Below the pieces are notes generated by a model that saw only the letters and a list, made by a program, of their open reading frames with translations, was not told the DNA's origin and did no database searches. Below, piece after piece: positions 12,690-22,735 of a stretch of 64,000 bases of DNA. Numbering within the stretch: the stretch's first letter is position 1; the number at the start of each line of letters is the position of its first letter. The DNA comes from Atrina japonica (lineage: Eukaryota > Mollusca > Bivalvia > Pterioida > Pinnidae). The position numbers were made by a program, and so were the translations under genes. Location of the stretch: NCBI GenBank assembly GCA_030159075.1, contig BROG01000441.1, positions 434,001-498,000 of the forward strand, in the 5' to 3' direction.

Positions 12690-14020
12690 TTTTGAGTTGA
12701 AATGTTGAAATTGAGTTGTGACCTTGACTTTTGATCGGATGACCTTGAAACTTCACACATTTGTTCTTGAGATCATTCCCTATAAAATCATCAACACTAA
12801 CCTATATATAAAAGTTCTATAGTTTTTTGAGCTATTTTGAGTTGAAAATTTTCAATTTGAGCTGTGACCTTGACCTTTCATCGGATGACCTTGAAATTTC
12901 ACACGTATGTTTCTTCAGCTCATTCCCCTACAAATCATCAACACTAACCTATATATACAAGTTCTATAGTTTTTTGAGCTATTTTCAGTTTGAAAAATTT
13001 TCAATTTGAGCTGTGACCTTGACCTTTCATCGGATGACCTTAAAATTTCACACATGTGTTCTTCAGGTCATTCACTACAAATCGGCAACACTAACCTATA
13101 TAAAAGTTCTATAGTTTTTGAGCTATTTTGAGTTGAAATTTTCAATTTGAGCTGTGACCTTGACCTTTCATCGGATGACCTTGAAAATTCACACATATGT
13201 TCTTCAGGTTAATCCCTACAAATCATCAACACTAACCTATATATAAAAGTTCTATAGTTTTCGAGCTATTTTGTGTTGAAATTTTCAATTTGAGCTGTGA
13301 CCTTGACCTTTCATCGGATGACCTTGAAATTTCACACATATGTTTTTTCAGCTCATTCCCTACAAATCATCAACACTAACCTATATATAAAAGTTCTATA
13401 GTTTTTGAGCTATTTTGAGTTGAAATTTTCAATTTGAGCTGTGACCTTGACCTTTTATCGGATGACCTTGAAATTTCACATATATATTTTTCAGCTCATT
13501 CCCTACAAATGATCAACACTAACCTATATATAAAAGTTCTATAGTTTTTGAGTTGAAATTTTCAATTTGAGCTGTGACCTTGACCTTTCATTGGATGACC
13601 TTGAAACTTCTCACATATGTTCTTCTGCTCATTCCCTACAAATCTCTAACACTAACCTATATATAAAAGTTCTATAGTTTTTGAGTTATTTTGAGTTGAA
13701 ATTTTCAATTTAAGCTGTGACCTTGACCTTTGATCCAATGACCTTGAAACTTTACATAAACAATCCTCATCAAATTATCTACATATCTTGTACAGTAACA
13801 GGTATATAAAAGTTTCACCGTTTTCGAGCTATTTTCAATTGAAATTTTTAGAGAAATTTCAAACTCACCTGTGACCTTGACCTTTTATTCGATGACCACG
13901 AAATTTCGTATGAACATTTATCAGTAAATTCCCTACAAATCACTCATGTATATGTCTATACTAAAATCTGATAGTTCTAGAGATATTGAGATTTTAAATT
14001 TTCAAAGGTCTCTGTGACCT
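12690..14020 (+). repeat. ~145 bp tandem repeat core of element copy A
   Basis: About ten units, each containing TGTGACCTTGACCTTT, ATCGGATGACCTTGAAA, AACACTAACCTATATATA and GTTCTATAGTTTTTGAGC. Units near the 3' end (after about 13.7 kb) are more diverged. Spacing of the TGTGACCTTGACC anchor is about 140-150 bp. Confidence 0.9.
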
Positions 14021-14532
14021 TGACCTGAAATCACGTGACCTTGAAACTTTTTGAGCTTCTGAAGTTCATGAAGCTGAACAACTTTCTCATGCATATGTCT
14101 ATAGTAAAGATGCGAAGTTTCTGAGATATTTTGACTTTTGTCTCATTTTTAGCTGAAAAAAATATGAGCCCCTTTTTTCAGCCCCTAGCGAGCTTTTTTC
14201 TGGGGACACTTGGATCAAATTTTGAAATGTCCATGCACAAACTTCAGCCTTTGCCCTTTCAGAAAATCCAAACAGATTTTCACTAGCTTCAGTAGTTGCG
14301 GAGAAAAAATCACCCACAAAATGGGACATGAAAAAAGTGATAAAGGGAGATAACTCGAGAAGGAAAGGAAATTTTTGAAAAATTTCAAAAACCTATCTGT
14401 AGAATGTTGCTGTGCACAAACGCTGAAAATTTGAGCCAAATCGGCTGAGCCGTTTTTGCTCTAGAGATGACACAAAATCTACTAGGAAAAAAAAAAAATA
14501 ATAATAATATAAAATAATAATTGCAATAACAA

Positions 14533-14565
14533 TAGGGTCATCCGACCTGAAGTCGGATGACCCTA
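14533..14565. repeat. Terminal palindromic hairpin (GGGTCATCCGAC type)
   Basis: Left arm TAGGGTCATCCGAC, loop CTGAA, right arm GTCGGATGACCCTA. It closes the element that begins at 12539 and matches its 5' GGGTCATCCGAC. Confidence 0.88.
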
Positions 14566-14584
14566 ATAAACACGACAATAACAA

Positions 14585-14615
14585 TAGGGTTTTCCACTAG
14601 TAGTGGAAAGCCCTA
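14585..14615. repeat. Second, different terminal hairpin (TTCCACTAGTAGTGGAA type)
   Basis: Same hairpin as at 8115 and 8174, here placed 20 bp after the GGGTCATCCGAC-type hairpin and preceded by the same AACACGACAATAACAAT leader. It belongs by sequence to the 4 kb family, not to the element it follows. Confidence 0.85.
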
Positions 14616-14869
14616 ATAATAATAATAATAATAATAATAATAAGAACTAGAGCTGAGCTTTTTGCTGAAGCAAAAAGGGGTCATCCGATTACAGCTGAGG
14701 CTAAAGCTTTGATACAGCTTGAGCTGAGCAACAGAGCAAAGCTCAGAAGCTACAGCTTTGATACAGCTTCAGTTGAGCAACAGAGCAAAGCTCAGAAGCT
14801 ATGACCCCTGAGACCGAAGTCCGATCCTCAAAAAAAACAATCTTGATATTTAGAACTACTTTGAGTTGA

Positions 14870-16910
14870 AATGTTGAAAGTGAGCTGTGACCTTGACCTT
14901 TGATCGGATGACCTTCAAACTTTCCACAAATAGTCTTCAGCGCATTGTCTACAAACCTCCTTCAGCAACATGTATACAAAAGTTCTATAGCTAATGAGCT
15001 TATTTGAGTTGAAATTTAAAAAATGAGATGTGACCTTGACCTTTACTCGGATGACCTTGACGCCTCATACATTTGTTCGTCAGATCATTCCATACAAATC
15101 ATTAACACTAACCTATATATAAAAATTCTATAGTTTTTGAGTTGAAATTTTCAATTTGAGCTGTGACCTTGACCTATCATCGGATGACCTTGAAACTTCA
15201 CAAATATGTTCCTCACCTCATTCCCTACAAATCATCAACACTAACCGATATATAAAAGTTCTATAGTTTTTGAGGTATTTTGAGTTGAAATTTTCAATTT
15301 GAGCTGTGACCTTTGACCTATCATCGGATGACCTTGAAACTTCACACATATGTTCTTTAGCTCATTCTCTATAAATCATCAACACTAACCTATATATAAA
15401 AGTTCTATAGTTTTTTAGCTATTTTGAGTTGAAATTTTCAATTTGAGATGTGACCTTGACCTTTGATCCGATGACCTTGAAACTTCACACATATGTTCCT
15501 CACCTCATTCCCTACAAATCATCTACACTAACCTATATATAAAAGTTCTATAGTTTTTGAGGTATTTTGAGTTGAAATTTTCAATTTGAGCTGTGACCTT
15601 GACCTATCATCGGATGACCTTGAAACTTCACAAATATGTTCCTCACCTCATTCCCTACAAATCATCAACACTAACCGATATATAAAAGTTCTATAGTTTT
15701 TGAGGTATTTTGAGTTGAAATTTTCAATTTGAGCTGTGACCTTGACCTATCATCGGATGACCTTGAAACTTCACACATATGTTTTTTAGCTCATTCTCTA
15801 TAAATCATCAACACTAACCTATATATAAAAGTTCTATAGTTTTTTAGCTATTTTGAGTTGAAATTTTCAATTTGAGATGTGACCTTGACCTTTGATCCGA
15901 TGACCTTGAAACTTCACACATATGTTTTTCACCTCATTCTCTACCAATCATCAACACTAACCTATATATAAAAGTTCTATAGTTTTTGAGCTATTTTGAG
16001 TTGAAATTTTCAATTTGAGATGTGACCTTGACCTTTGATCCGATGACCTTGAAACTTTGCACATATATTCTTTGCATCTTTGTCTATTAAGTGCTGTGTG
16101 AAATTGAATTTTCCCCAAGGGAAAGTTTTGAGCTATTTTTGAGTTGAAATTTTCAATTTGAGCTGTGACCCTTGACATTTCATTGGATGAACCTTGAAAC
16201 TTCACACATATATTCTTCAACTCATTTCATATAAATCATCTACACTAAACTTATATATAAAAGTTCTATAGTTTTTCAGCTATTTTGAGTTGAAAATTTT
16301 CAATTTGAGCTGTGACCTTGACCTTTCATCGGATGACCTTGAAACTTCACACATATATTCTTCAGCTCATTCCCTAAAAATCTGCAACAATAACACATAT
16401 ATAAAAGTTCTATAGTTTTTGAGCTATTTTGAGTTGAAATTTTCAATTTAAGCTGTGACCTTGACCTTTCATCGGATGACTTTGAAATTTCCCACATATA
16501 TTCCTCGGGTCATTTCCTACAAATCATCAACACTAACTTATATATAAAAATTCTATAGTTTTTGCGTTATTTGGAGTTGAAATTTTCAATTTGATCTGTG
16601 ACCTTGACCTTCTTCATTTGACGACCTTGAAACTTTGCAAAAAAATTCCTTACTAAATTATCTAATTATTTTGTACAGTAACAGGTATATAAAAGTTTCA
16701 CCGTTTTCGAGCTAATTTGAATTGAAATTTTTATAGAATTTTCAAACTCACCTGTGACCTTGACCTTTTATTTGATGACCATGAAATTTCGTATGAATGT
16801 TAAACAGCCCATTTCCTACAAATAACTTATGTATATGTCTATACTAAAGTCTGATAGTTCTAGAGATATTAAGATTTTAAATTTTCAAAGGTTTCTGTGA
16901 CCTTGACCTT
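14870..16910 (+). repeat. ~145 bp tandem repeat core of element copy B
   Basis: About fifteen units of the same sequence as 12690-14020. A higher-order pattern is visible: the pair at about 15160-15450 reappears nearly unchanged at about 15590-15880, suggesting block duplication of three units. Confidence 0.9.
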
Positions 16911-17401
16911 AAGATGTGTGACCTTGAAACTTTTTTAGCTTGTGAGGCTCATGAAAATGAACAACTTTCTCATGCATATGTCTATAGTAAAGATGCTTAG
17001 TTTCTGAGATATTTTGACTTTTCTGTCATTTTTAGCTGATAAAATATGAGCCCTTTTTTCAGCCCCTAGCGAGCTTTTTTCTGGGGACACTCAGATGAAA
17101 TTTGAAATGTTCATGCACAACTTCAGCCTTTGCCCTTTCAGAAAATCCAAACAGATTTGCTCTAGCTTCAATAGTTGAGGAGAAAAATGACCCACAAAAT
17201 GGGACATGAAAAAAGTGATAAAGGGCGATAACTCGGGAAGGAAAGGTGATATTGAAAAAATTTGAAAAACCTATCTGTAGAATGTTCCTGTGCACAAACG
17301 CTGAAAATTTGAGCAAAATCGGCTAAGCCGTTTTTGCTCTGGAGCTGACACAAAATCTACTAGGAAAAAAAAAAAAATAATAATAATATTTGCAATAACA
17401 A

Positions 17402-17434
17402 TAGGGTCATCCGACCTGAAGTCGGATGACCCTA
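17402..17434. repeat. Terminal palindromic hairpin (GGGTCATCCGAC type), copy B
   Basis: Identical to 14533-14565; closes element copy B. Confidence 0.88.
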
Positions 17435-17453
17435 ATAAACACGACAATAACAA

Positions 17454-17484
17454 TAGGGTTTTCCACTAGTAGTGGAAAGCCCTA
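17454..17484. repeat. Second terminal hairpin (TTCCACTAGTAGTGGAA type), copy B
   Basis: Identical to 14585-14615. The chain of rolling-circle-type elements stops at TAATAACATAG just after it. Confidence 0.85.
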
Positions 17485-17715
17485 ATAACATAGAGGGGCC
17501 CCAAAACGTGCCATCTGTAAAAAAAATTCATGAATTAATTGCCAGTCTCATTGAAGCCATGTTTAACTTGGGTGACTGATGAAGTTGTGAGATTTTAATT
17601 CATCTCGTAAAGTAATTACCAAAAACAGAAGTTAATACAAAAAAAAAAGAATTCTGATCCTAAAACTGATGATCTGTTAAGGAGCATGTGAATGTGATTC
17701 TTAATGACATGCCAA

Positions 17716-17878
17716 TGTCAAAGTTATACACATTTAATGGATGCAAATATTGCCTCTGAGGGGACTTGAACCCGGGACCCCTGGTTTATGAGTCTGGTGC
17801 TCTACTGATTTAACTAAAGATGAAACCCACTAGCTGAAGACAAGCTAGTAGGAACATCATATAAATAACTCTGCCACA
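17716..17878 (-). mobile_element. Solo LTR-like relic with tRNA-like domain, relative of the 36.9 kb element
   Basis: Read on the minus strand it starts TGTGGCAGAG and contains TTCCTACTAGCTT, CTAGTGGG, an A-box-like TAGTTAAATCAGTAGAGC, CACCAGACTCATAAACCAGG, a B-box-like GGTTCAAGTCC and CAGAGGCA, ending TTTGACA followed by TTGGCA. These blocks occur in the same order in the 139 bp LTRs at 36859 and 37126. The anticodon-loop position reads CAT (Met). The acceptor stem does not pair and the T stem has mismatches, so it is not a functional tRNA gene. It could also be read as a tRNA-derived SINE fragment. Confidence 0.5.
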
Positions 17879-18660
17879 AACACATGTACTCTTGATCAAT
17901 CTCTGTCAGTGTCTCGATTTTACAAGATTCTTGAAAAGTATATAAATTTATTCTAGAGTTTACTTTCTTTATTGTAGTCATTTCACATAAGATGGTAGGG
18001 TGGAGTAACCTTTTGATTATCATACGGATGATTATACTCAGTTTTCGGTTATGACAAGTTGCACAAGAAAACAGTTTATTCCTCACTGGATACTCTCTTA
18101 GGCATGTAGACAAGTAGGAACGATTACTATAGTCATTGTGATTTTAATGTTATGCTTTATTACGTAAAATTTAAACTCTTTCAGGTCAATAAAGGGTTCA
18201 CAAGGCTCTGCCCTGCCAGGTATATGGAATTTTCTATATCTACAGGTGTATTTTGCCTTTTTGCATATGCATCATACCTTTAATTTTTACATACATGTAC
18301 TTGTAGAATGATATACTACTTGAGGCCAAAATACAGTTTAAAGATGGCTTTAAATATAGGGACCATATTTTGTGAAAAGTGGATTGATCCGTCTATATAA
18401 AATTAATGTTGTTTTATATTACCTATATATTTCAGGACAAAACCAAACTAAATAGGAGAACAGAATCAGTAATACATTGAGATGACAGATGTCCAATGAC
18501 CATCATCTACTGGTATTCATCGGTTGTAGAATTTAGCCAAATGTCCTGTAAACCATTTTTGCTACTGCAGTACATATTTCATGGTTTTTGTACCTCTGCA
18601 TTACAGATTCTGAATTTGTATAAATTTGATATTTGAAATTTGTATAGACGTTGGTAAACC
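17879..18660. other. Upstream region of the B-box/NHL gene, no ORF
   Basis: Apart from a splice-acceptor-like TATATATTTCAG ending near 18435, which could mark a 5' untranslated exon of the gene at 18661, nothing recognisable is seen. Confidence 0.3.
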
Positions 18661-20340
18661 ATGGCATCTCCCCTAGTTCAACAAGCTGCTTTACCATGTG
18701 AAGTATGTGATTGTACTGATGATGTTGATTGGTTTTGTGATTCCTGTATACAAAATATGTGTGAAGCTTGCAAAACACTTCATCTGAGGTTCAAGGGAAG
18801 TAAGGACCACAAAATTTTGCCCATATTTGAGGGGTTGCGTAAGGTTAAATTTGTAGAGGATTTGACTTGTCCTGACCATGGGAAGCAGCAAGGTCTTTAT
18901 TGTAAGACTTGCAGTTGTCTGATTTGCGAGACCTGCGTGACAGAGAATCATAAATCTCACAACATTTGTGACTGTGAAGCCATCTCAGTGGCCAAGGCCA
19001 AATCTGTGCAGGAATTATTAGACAAATTCAAAACAACTACTTTGGAAGATATGAAATCAAGTTTGGAGATTAACGAGCATGCAGATCAAAACTTTAAAGA
19101 TGATTCAGAAGATTTAAAGACTTTAGTTGCCACATCTGCCGAAAGTGTTAAGTCGGCTCTGTGTTTAAAATTGGATCACATTCTTGATATTTATACACAG
19201 GAAGTGCAGGATAATTTGAAGTCCAATTTAGATGCCCTCGGGAATCAAAGGATCAAAATTAGAAGTGACTTAGAGAGCTTTGAACACAAACTTGATCTGT
19301 TTCAGAAACAGATAAGTTATAATACAGGGGCTGCAATATTGAAACTTGCTGAGAAGATAGAGTCGGATTTATCATCTGTTAAATCACCTAATCCACTAGA
19401 AGGTACAGTAAAACTAAAATTCATGGAAGGTGAACTCTCCAAAGAAAACGTTCAAAAATGTTTTGGGGAACTTGTAATTGCAACAGATTACAGAGATGTC
19501 AGTGGCGGAGCCGTGATTCCAAAGAGAAACCTTCCAGATAGTTTCTGTAAAATGAAAGTCACAGAGTTATCATCCTTTAAACCATTTTATGAAGATCCAT
19601 CAGATTTATGTGCAGTGGACAGAAATCAGGCATGGGTTGGGTTGAGAGCTGCTTCATTATCAAAGTTCTGTGTACAGAAGATTTCCAACAGCGGTGAAGT
19701 GTTGACAACAATTGACCTTGGCTTCAATCCTTTCATGTTGAAAGTCTTAAAAACTGGTGAACTTTTAGTAAGCAACCACTCATCCAGAATTCGCAAAATA
19801 TCCAAAGATTTTTCCATAAACATTTGGAAAAAAATGGAGCAGAATGTTTTTGGTATATACGTCACCGAGAATAATGACCTCCTCCTTTCTTTGTTCAACG
19901 ATGATACAAAAAAGGATGGCAAGGTAGTTAGGGAAACGATGGATGGAAAGAGACTACAGGAGATTCGGTATGATGAAAATGGTCAGTCATTGTATAAATG
20001 GCCAAAACGACTGACAGAAAACGTGAATGGAGATATCTGGGTGCTAGACTATAATCACAGAGCAGTAGTAGTGGACAGCATTGGTAAATATCAATTTACT
20101 TATACTGGACACGAAGGTAAATTTGATGCACACTATATTACACATGACAGTATTGGACATGTACTGATTACCGACTTTGGTAGCCATCGAGTTCATTTAT
20201 TGTCAAAAACGGGAAGCTTCATCCAATACCTACTTACAAGGGGAGACAATTTGTTGTGGGCCTCTGGAATTGGTGTTTATAATGATCAAATCTGGGTTGC
20301 TGGTAGCCGAATTCTTGTTGGAAAATACCTGAGGGCATAG
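18661..20340 (+). CDS. B-box zinc-finger / coiled-coil / NHL-type propeller protein (RING-less TRIM-like)
   Basis: Single-exon ORF of 559 residues with a strong start context (AAACCATGG). Two B-boxes are visible. The first has Cys13, Cys16, Cys26, Cys29, Cys34, Cys37, His41 and His50. The second is CPDH (Cys70, His73) with Cys81, Cys84, Cys89, Cys92, His97 and His100. Residues about 105-270 are helical and coiled-coil-like (repeated K/E/L, ESVKSAL, DLESFEHKLDLF). From about 310 to the end the pattern fits a beta-propeller with NHL-like blades (NGDIWVLDYNHRAVVVD, GHVLITDFGSHRVHLL, NDQIWVAG). The family is tripartite-motif proteins of the TRIM45/56/71 type. They normally begin with a RING ubiquitin-ligase domain, which is absent here: the first B-box starts at residue 13. 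A scaffold, RNA-binding or regulatory role is therefore more likely than direct E3 activity. Such genes are greatly expanded in bivalves. Confidence 0.9.
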   Translation: MASPLVQQAALPCEVCDCTDDVDWFCDSCIQNMCEACKTLHLRFKGSKDHKILPIFEGLRKVKFVEDLTCPDHGKQQGLYCKTCSCLICETCVTENHKSHNICDCEAISVAKAKSVQELLDKFKTTTLEDMKSSLEINEHADQNFKDDSEDLKTLVATSAESVKSALCLKLDHILDIYTQEVQDNLKSNLDALGNQRIKIRSDLESFEHKLDLFQKQISYNTGAAILKLAEKIESDLSSVKSPNPLEGTVKLKFMEGELSKENVQKCFGELVIATDYRDVSGGAVIPKRNLPDSFCKMKVTELSSFKPFYEDPSDLCAVDRNQAWVGLRAASLSKFCVQKISNSGEVLTTIDLGFNPFMLKVLKTGELLVSNHSSRIRKISKDFSINIWKKMEQNVFGIYVTENNDLLLSLFNDDTKKDGKVVRETMDGKRLQEIRYDENGQSLYKWPKRLTENVNGDIWVLDYNHRAVVVDSIGKYQFTYTGHEGKFDAHYITHDSIGHVLITDFGSHRVHLLSKTGSFIQYLLTRGDNLLWASGIGVYNDQIWVAGSRILVGKYLRA

Positions 20341-20406
20341 TTGCTCCTGCTTTAAATGATAACGGTGAAATGGACAACAGCCTCACCAGCACCTGCCTTA
20401 ATAGTA

Positions 20407-20579
20407 CAGTGGAACTTGTCTGAAAAGACCTCTTTCACATAAGACCACCTGTCATGAGACCAAAGTTTGGCTAAATACATTTAATCTTTTGAATAAAATC
20501 TGTTTTTTGAGAGACCACCTGTCTTGAGAGACCACATTTCAGTGTCTGATGAAGTGGTCTCTCAAGACAGGTTTCCCTG
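20407..20579. mobile_element. Tc1/mariner-type miniature TIR element in the 3' region of the B-box/NHL gene
   Basis: Starts CAGTGGAACTTGTC and ends GACAGGTTTCCCTG, an imperfect inverted pair, flanked on both sides by TA. Internal GAGACCACCTGTC is repeated. It lies 67 bp after the stop codon. Confidence 0.75.
20492..20497 (+). promoter_or_regulatory. Candidate polyadenylation signal AATAAA inside the miniature element
   Basis: First AATAAA after the B-box/NHL stop codon, 152 bp downstream and inside the element at 20407-20579. An alternative ATTAAA lies at 20655-20660. Confidence 0.4.
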
Positions 20580-20721
20580 TATTATGCTAGCATGTGTAAT
20601 AATGTTCTACTAGTGTAGATAATAGCTGAAATACACTTTGGAAAACTATTGGTCATTAAAACAGATAACAAAATTTAAAGAAACATTCCTGTGTCTCTGC
20701 TTTAATAGAAATTAATTCAAC

Positions 20722-20757
20722 CTTTTTTTCATTTTTTTTTGGGGGGGGGGGGGGGGG
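20722..20757. repeat. Homopolymer junction (T)n(G)n
   Basis: A T-rich run passes directly into about 17 G. A very similar T-then-G junction occurs at 53641-53666. Confidence 0.9.
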
Positions 20758-21031
20758 CATCAATTGTGGACAAGACTAAAGAAAGTTCTGGATCAAGTAA
20801 AAAGGGACAGTGAGACAATAGAGTGCCTAAAAATCCTAGGTGCTGCTTATTGGGGCACATATATTGGGTTGAATGTGGTAATGGTGATGTAATTAAGACA
20901 TTGCATTTGTATTTAACTCAGAAATCCCTGAAGTCACATTTGGACCTGTCCATTTCAAAGAATGTTTTAGTCCACTGTCAGAATTCAGGGGTACATGATT
21001 TAGAATAAAAAAGTTGTTCACTCCTGACAGT

Positions 21032-21093
21032 AGAAAATACTACTTATTGATCTGGGTGAGTCTAAATGTGACCACAGGGGGGTGATGAGTTAA
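21032..21093. mobile_element. Partial copy of a ~90 bp TTAA-flanked miniature element
   Basis: TTATTGATCTGGGTGAGTC, AAATGTGACCACAGGG and TGATGAGTTAA match one half of the elements at 43507-43590 and 48249-48331. Only one end is clear here. Confidence 0.4.
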
Positions 21094-21113
21094 TACAGCA
21101 ACAAAACTAAATA

Positions 21114-21292
21114 CAGTGAAGCTTGTATATAAAAAACTGTTTAAGGACACAACAAAACCAGTCTTTATAGGATGGGAGTCCTTATATAGAGGTTGATTTG
21201 TACACAAATGGTACAATTGGGGACAGCAAAAAAACAGTCTTAGTGACCAGGGGGTCTTTATACACAGGTAGTTTTTAAATCAGGTTTTACTG
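21114..21292. mobile_element. Tc1/mariner-type miniature TIR element
   Basis: TA then CAGTGAAGCTTG at the left and CAGGTTTTACTG at the right, inverted copies of each other. Internal TTTATAGG..GGGAGTCCTTATATAG fits the same family as 20407, 41171 and 63595. The right TA has mutated to TG. Confidence 0.7.
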
Positions 21293-22018
21293 TGTCTGTA
21301 AGATACTGGTGTGGTTCATTTTGACATTAGGCCTACATTCAATGATATGCTAGCTTTGTTTTCTCAATAACAGTGTTCTTCCCAGGAATTACAAATATTG
21401 CCATGGTAATCTGATGTACAACTGTGTGGGTTGTTTGGAGTGTTATGTCACGTTATACCCGTATAAGTGGAATTTTTAGCGAGACGAGACGCAAGTTAAG
21501 TGTTTTGTCCTTAAAAAATGATATATAATTTTAGTAAGAAGTAATTTTGGTGGTTTTTATGATTAAAAAAAAAACCAAATAAATAAACAAGGAATATATT
21601 GTTAGTGAAATTGAATTTAAGCGATTTCAACACTGTTGCTAATAATGCCAAAATTAAATCCTCACTAATAATTCTGTTTACATGGTAGTATATTTTTGTA
21701 CATTAATTCTGTTACGAGAATTTAAATTCATTGTCTAGAGAGTATGAGTGGATGCTTATGAAGGTACTGCTAGTATGACTGTATCCTGATGTCTGATTTG
21801 TCAGTATTCTACATACAGTACATGTATGAATGCATTCTAATATTATAAGCATGAAAAGAAATAATAAAATGCCTAGCACATAGGCCTACTGTAAATTTAC
21901 AAATATTCATGGAATATGTCAATTTTATCAAAGTATCTGTGGAAAATGTTCTTAATTTGTCACACTTTAAACATTTTCCTGTTTCTTGAATTTTTAAATT
22001 TTGAATGTTTTATCTATA
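21293..22018. other. Intergenic, nothing recognisable
   Basis: AT-rich sequence without ORFs, structured repeats or splice-linked exons that I can identify. Confidence 0.3.
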
Positions 22019-22135
22019 CTCAACAATTTTTCAGTTTTATGGTGGTGGCAGCCAGTTTTTAATGGCAGACAGCCTTCCGCAAGTAAATTGGCAAACTTTC
22101 TCACAAAAATCAGCATAGGTTTCAGCGGGGATGAT
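22019..22135 (-). mobile_element. V-SINE/RUDI-like SINE, 3' fragment
   Basis: CTCAACAATTTTTCAG, ATGGTGGTGGCAGCCAG, GCCTTCCGCAAGTAAATTGG, CAAACTTTCTCACAAAAATCAGC and a GTTTCAGCGGGG remnant follow the same order as the longer copies at 41.4, 46.9 and 55.9 kb. The tRNA-like head (which would lie on the right, minus strand) is lost. Confidence 0.6.
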
Positions 22136-22652
22136 CAGACATGTAACATTTTCAGAAAAGCATATAAACATGCCTGGTAGCTATGTCTCTGATATTTGGA
22201 GCCAATTTTCCATATTAAGTTACATGTATATTAAGTGTATGTAATCCATTTCTGTTTTTCCATTGTGAACTACAAAAGGGTGTAGATTATGTCTGCAGAT
22301 GTGACAGGAAATGACATGTTCGTGTCAATGTTTTGTATTAATTTTCTATAAAAAAAAGGATGTCTAACAGATTCATGTAAGGTTTGCAAATAAGAAATTT
22401 TATGGAGAAAAATTACAAACCCACCCCAAATCAACCAAAGCAGTTACAGGTCAACTTCAGACATCTTGTTGCCTTTGTAAAAATTGTATTATAGATTGTA
22501 ATTATACCCATGTAAAACAGGTGATAAGAAAACAAAATGCCAATGTTTTGTGTTTATTTTCTGGGGAAAAATGTCTGACAGATTCATGTAAAATTTGTAG
22601 GTAAAAGCTTCTGACCTATATTGTAATATACTTACATGTATATATACAAAAT

Positions 22653-22735
22653 GTAGTAATTATACCTGTATTTTATAATTAAAAGTATAATTGTAATTAT
22701 ACCTGTATTTTATAATTAAAAGTATAATTGTATAG
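22653..22735. repeat. Tandem duplication of an AT-rich 36-mer
   Basis: GTAATTATACCTGTATTTTA followed by TAATTAAAAGTATAATT is present twice back to back. Confidence 0.85.

Larger units (their letters stand above)
12539..14565 (+). mobile_element. Non-autonomous Helentron-like element (HINE/pearl-like) with 145 bp core repeats, copy A
   Basis: Starts ACTAGAGCTGAGC after a (TAA)n tract. A 5' hairpin CTTTTTGCTGAAGCAAAAAG is followed by GGGGTCATCCGACC. The 3' end is a palindrome whose right arm GTCGGATGACCC is the exact reverse complement of that 5' motif. The body is about ten tandem units of ~145 bp, then a unique tail (14.05-14.5 kb) and an A-rich/(TAA) tract. Molluscan pearl/CvA elements and other HINEs are known to have this layout: conserved ends, tandemly repeated core, subterminal inverted repeats and hairpin. 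No coding capacity. The layout is seen; the family is inferred. Confidence 0.65.
14645..17434 (+). mobile_element. Non-autonomous Helentron-like element (HINE/pearl-like), copy B
   Basis: Second copy of the element at 12539, starting ACTAGAGCTGAGC after (TAA)n. A short internal duplication lies at 14700-14800 (CTACAGCTTTGATACAGCTT and GAGCAACAGAGCAAAGCTCA twice). It has about fifteen ~145 bp core units against about ten in copy A. The same tail follows (AGCCCCTAGCGAGCTTTTTT), then the same terminal palindrome at 17402-17434. Confidence 0.65.

Noticed and set aside
17747..17820. Functional tRNA-Met gene on the minus strand
   Set aside because: Anticodon loop and B-box are present, but the acceptor stem does not pair and the T stem has mismatches. 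The flanks match the LTR family at 36.9 kb.
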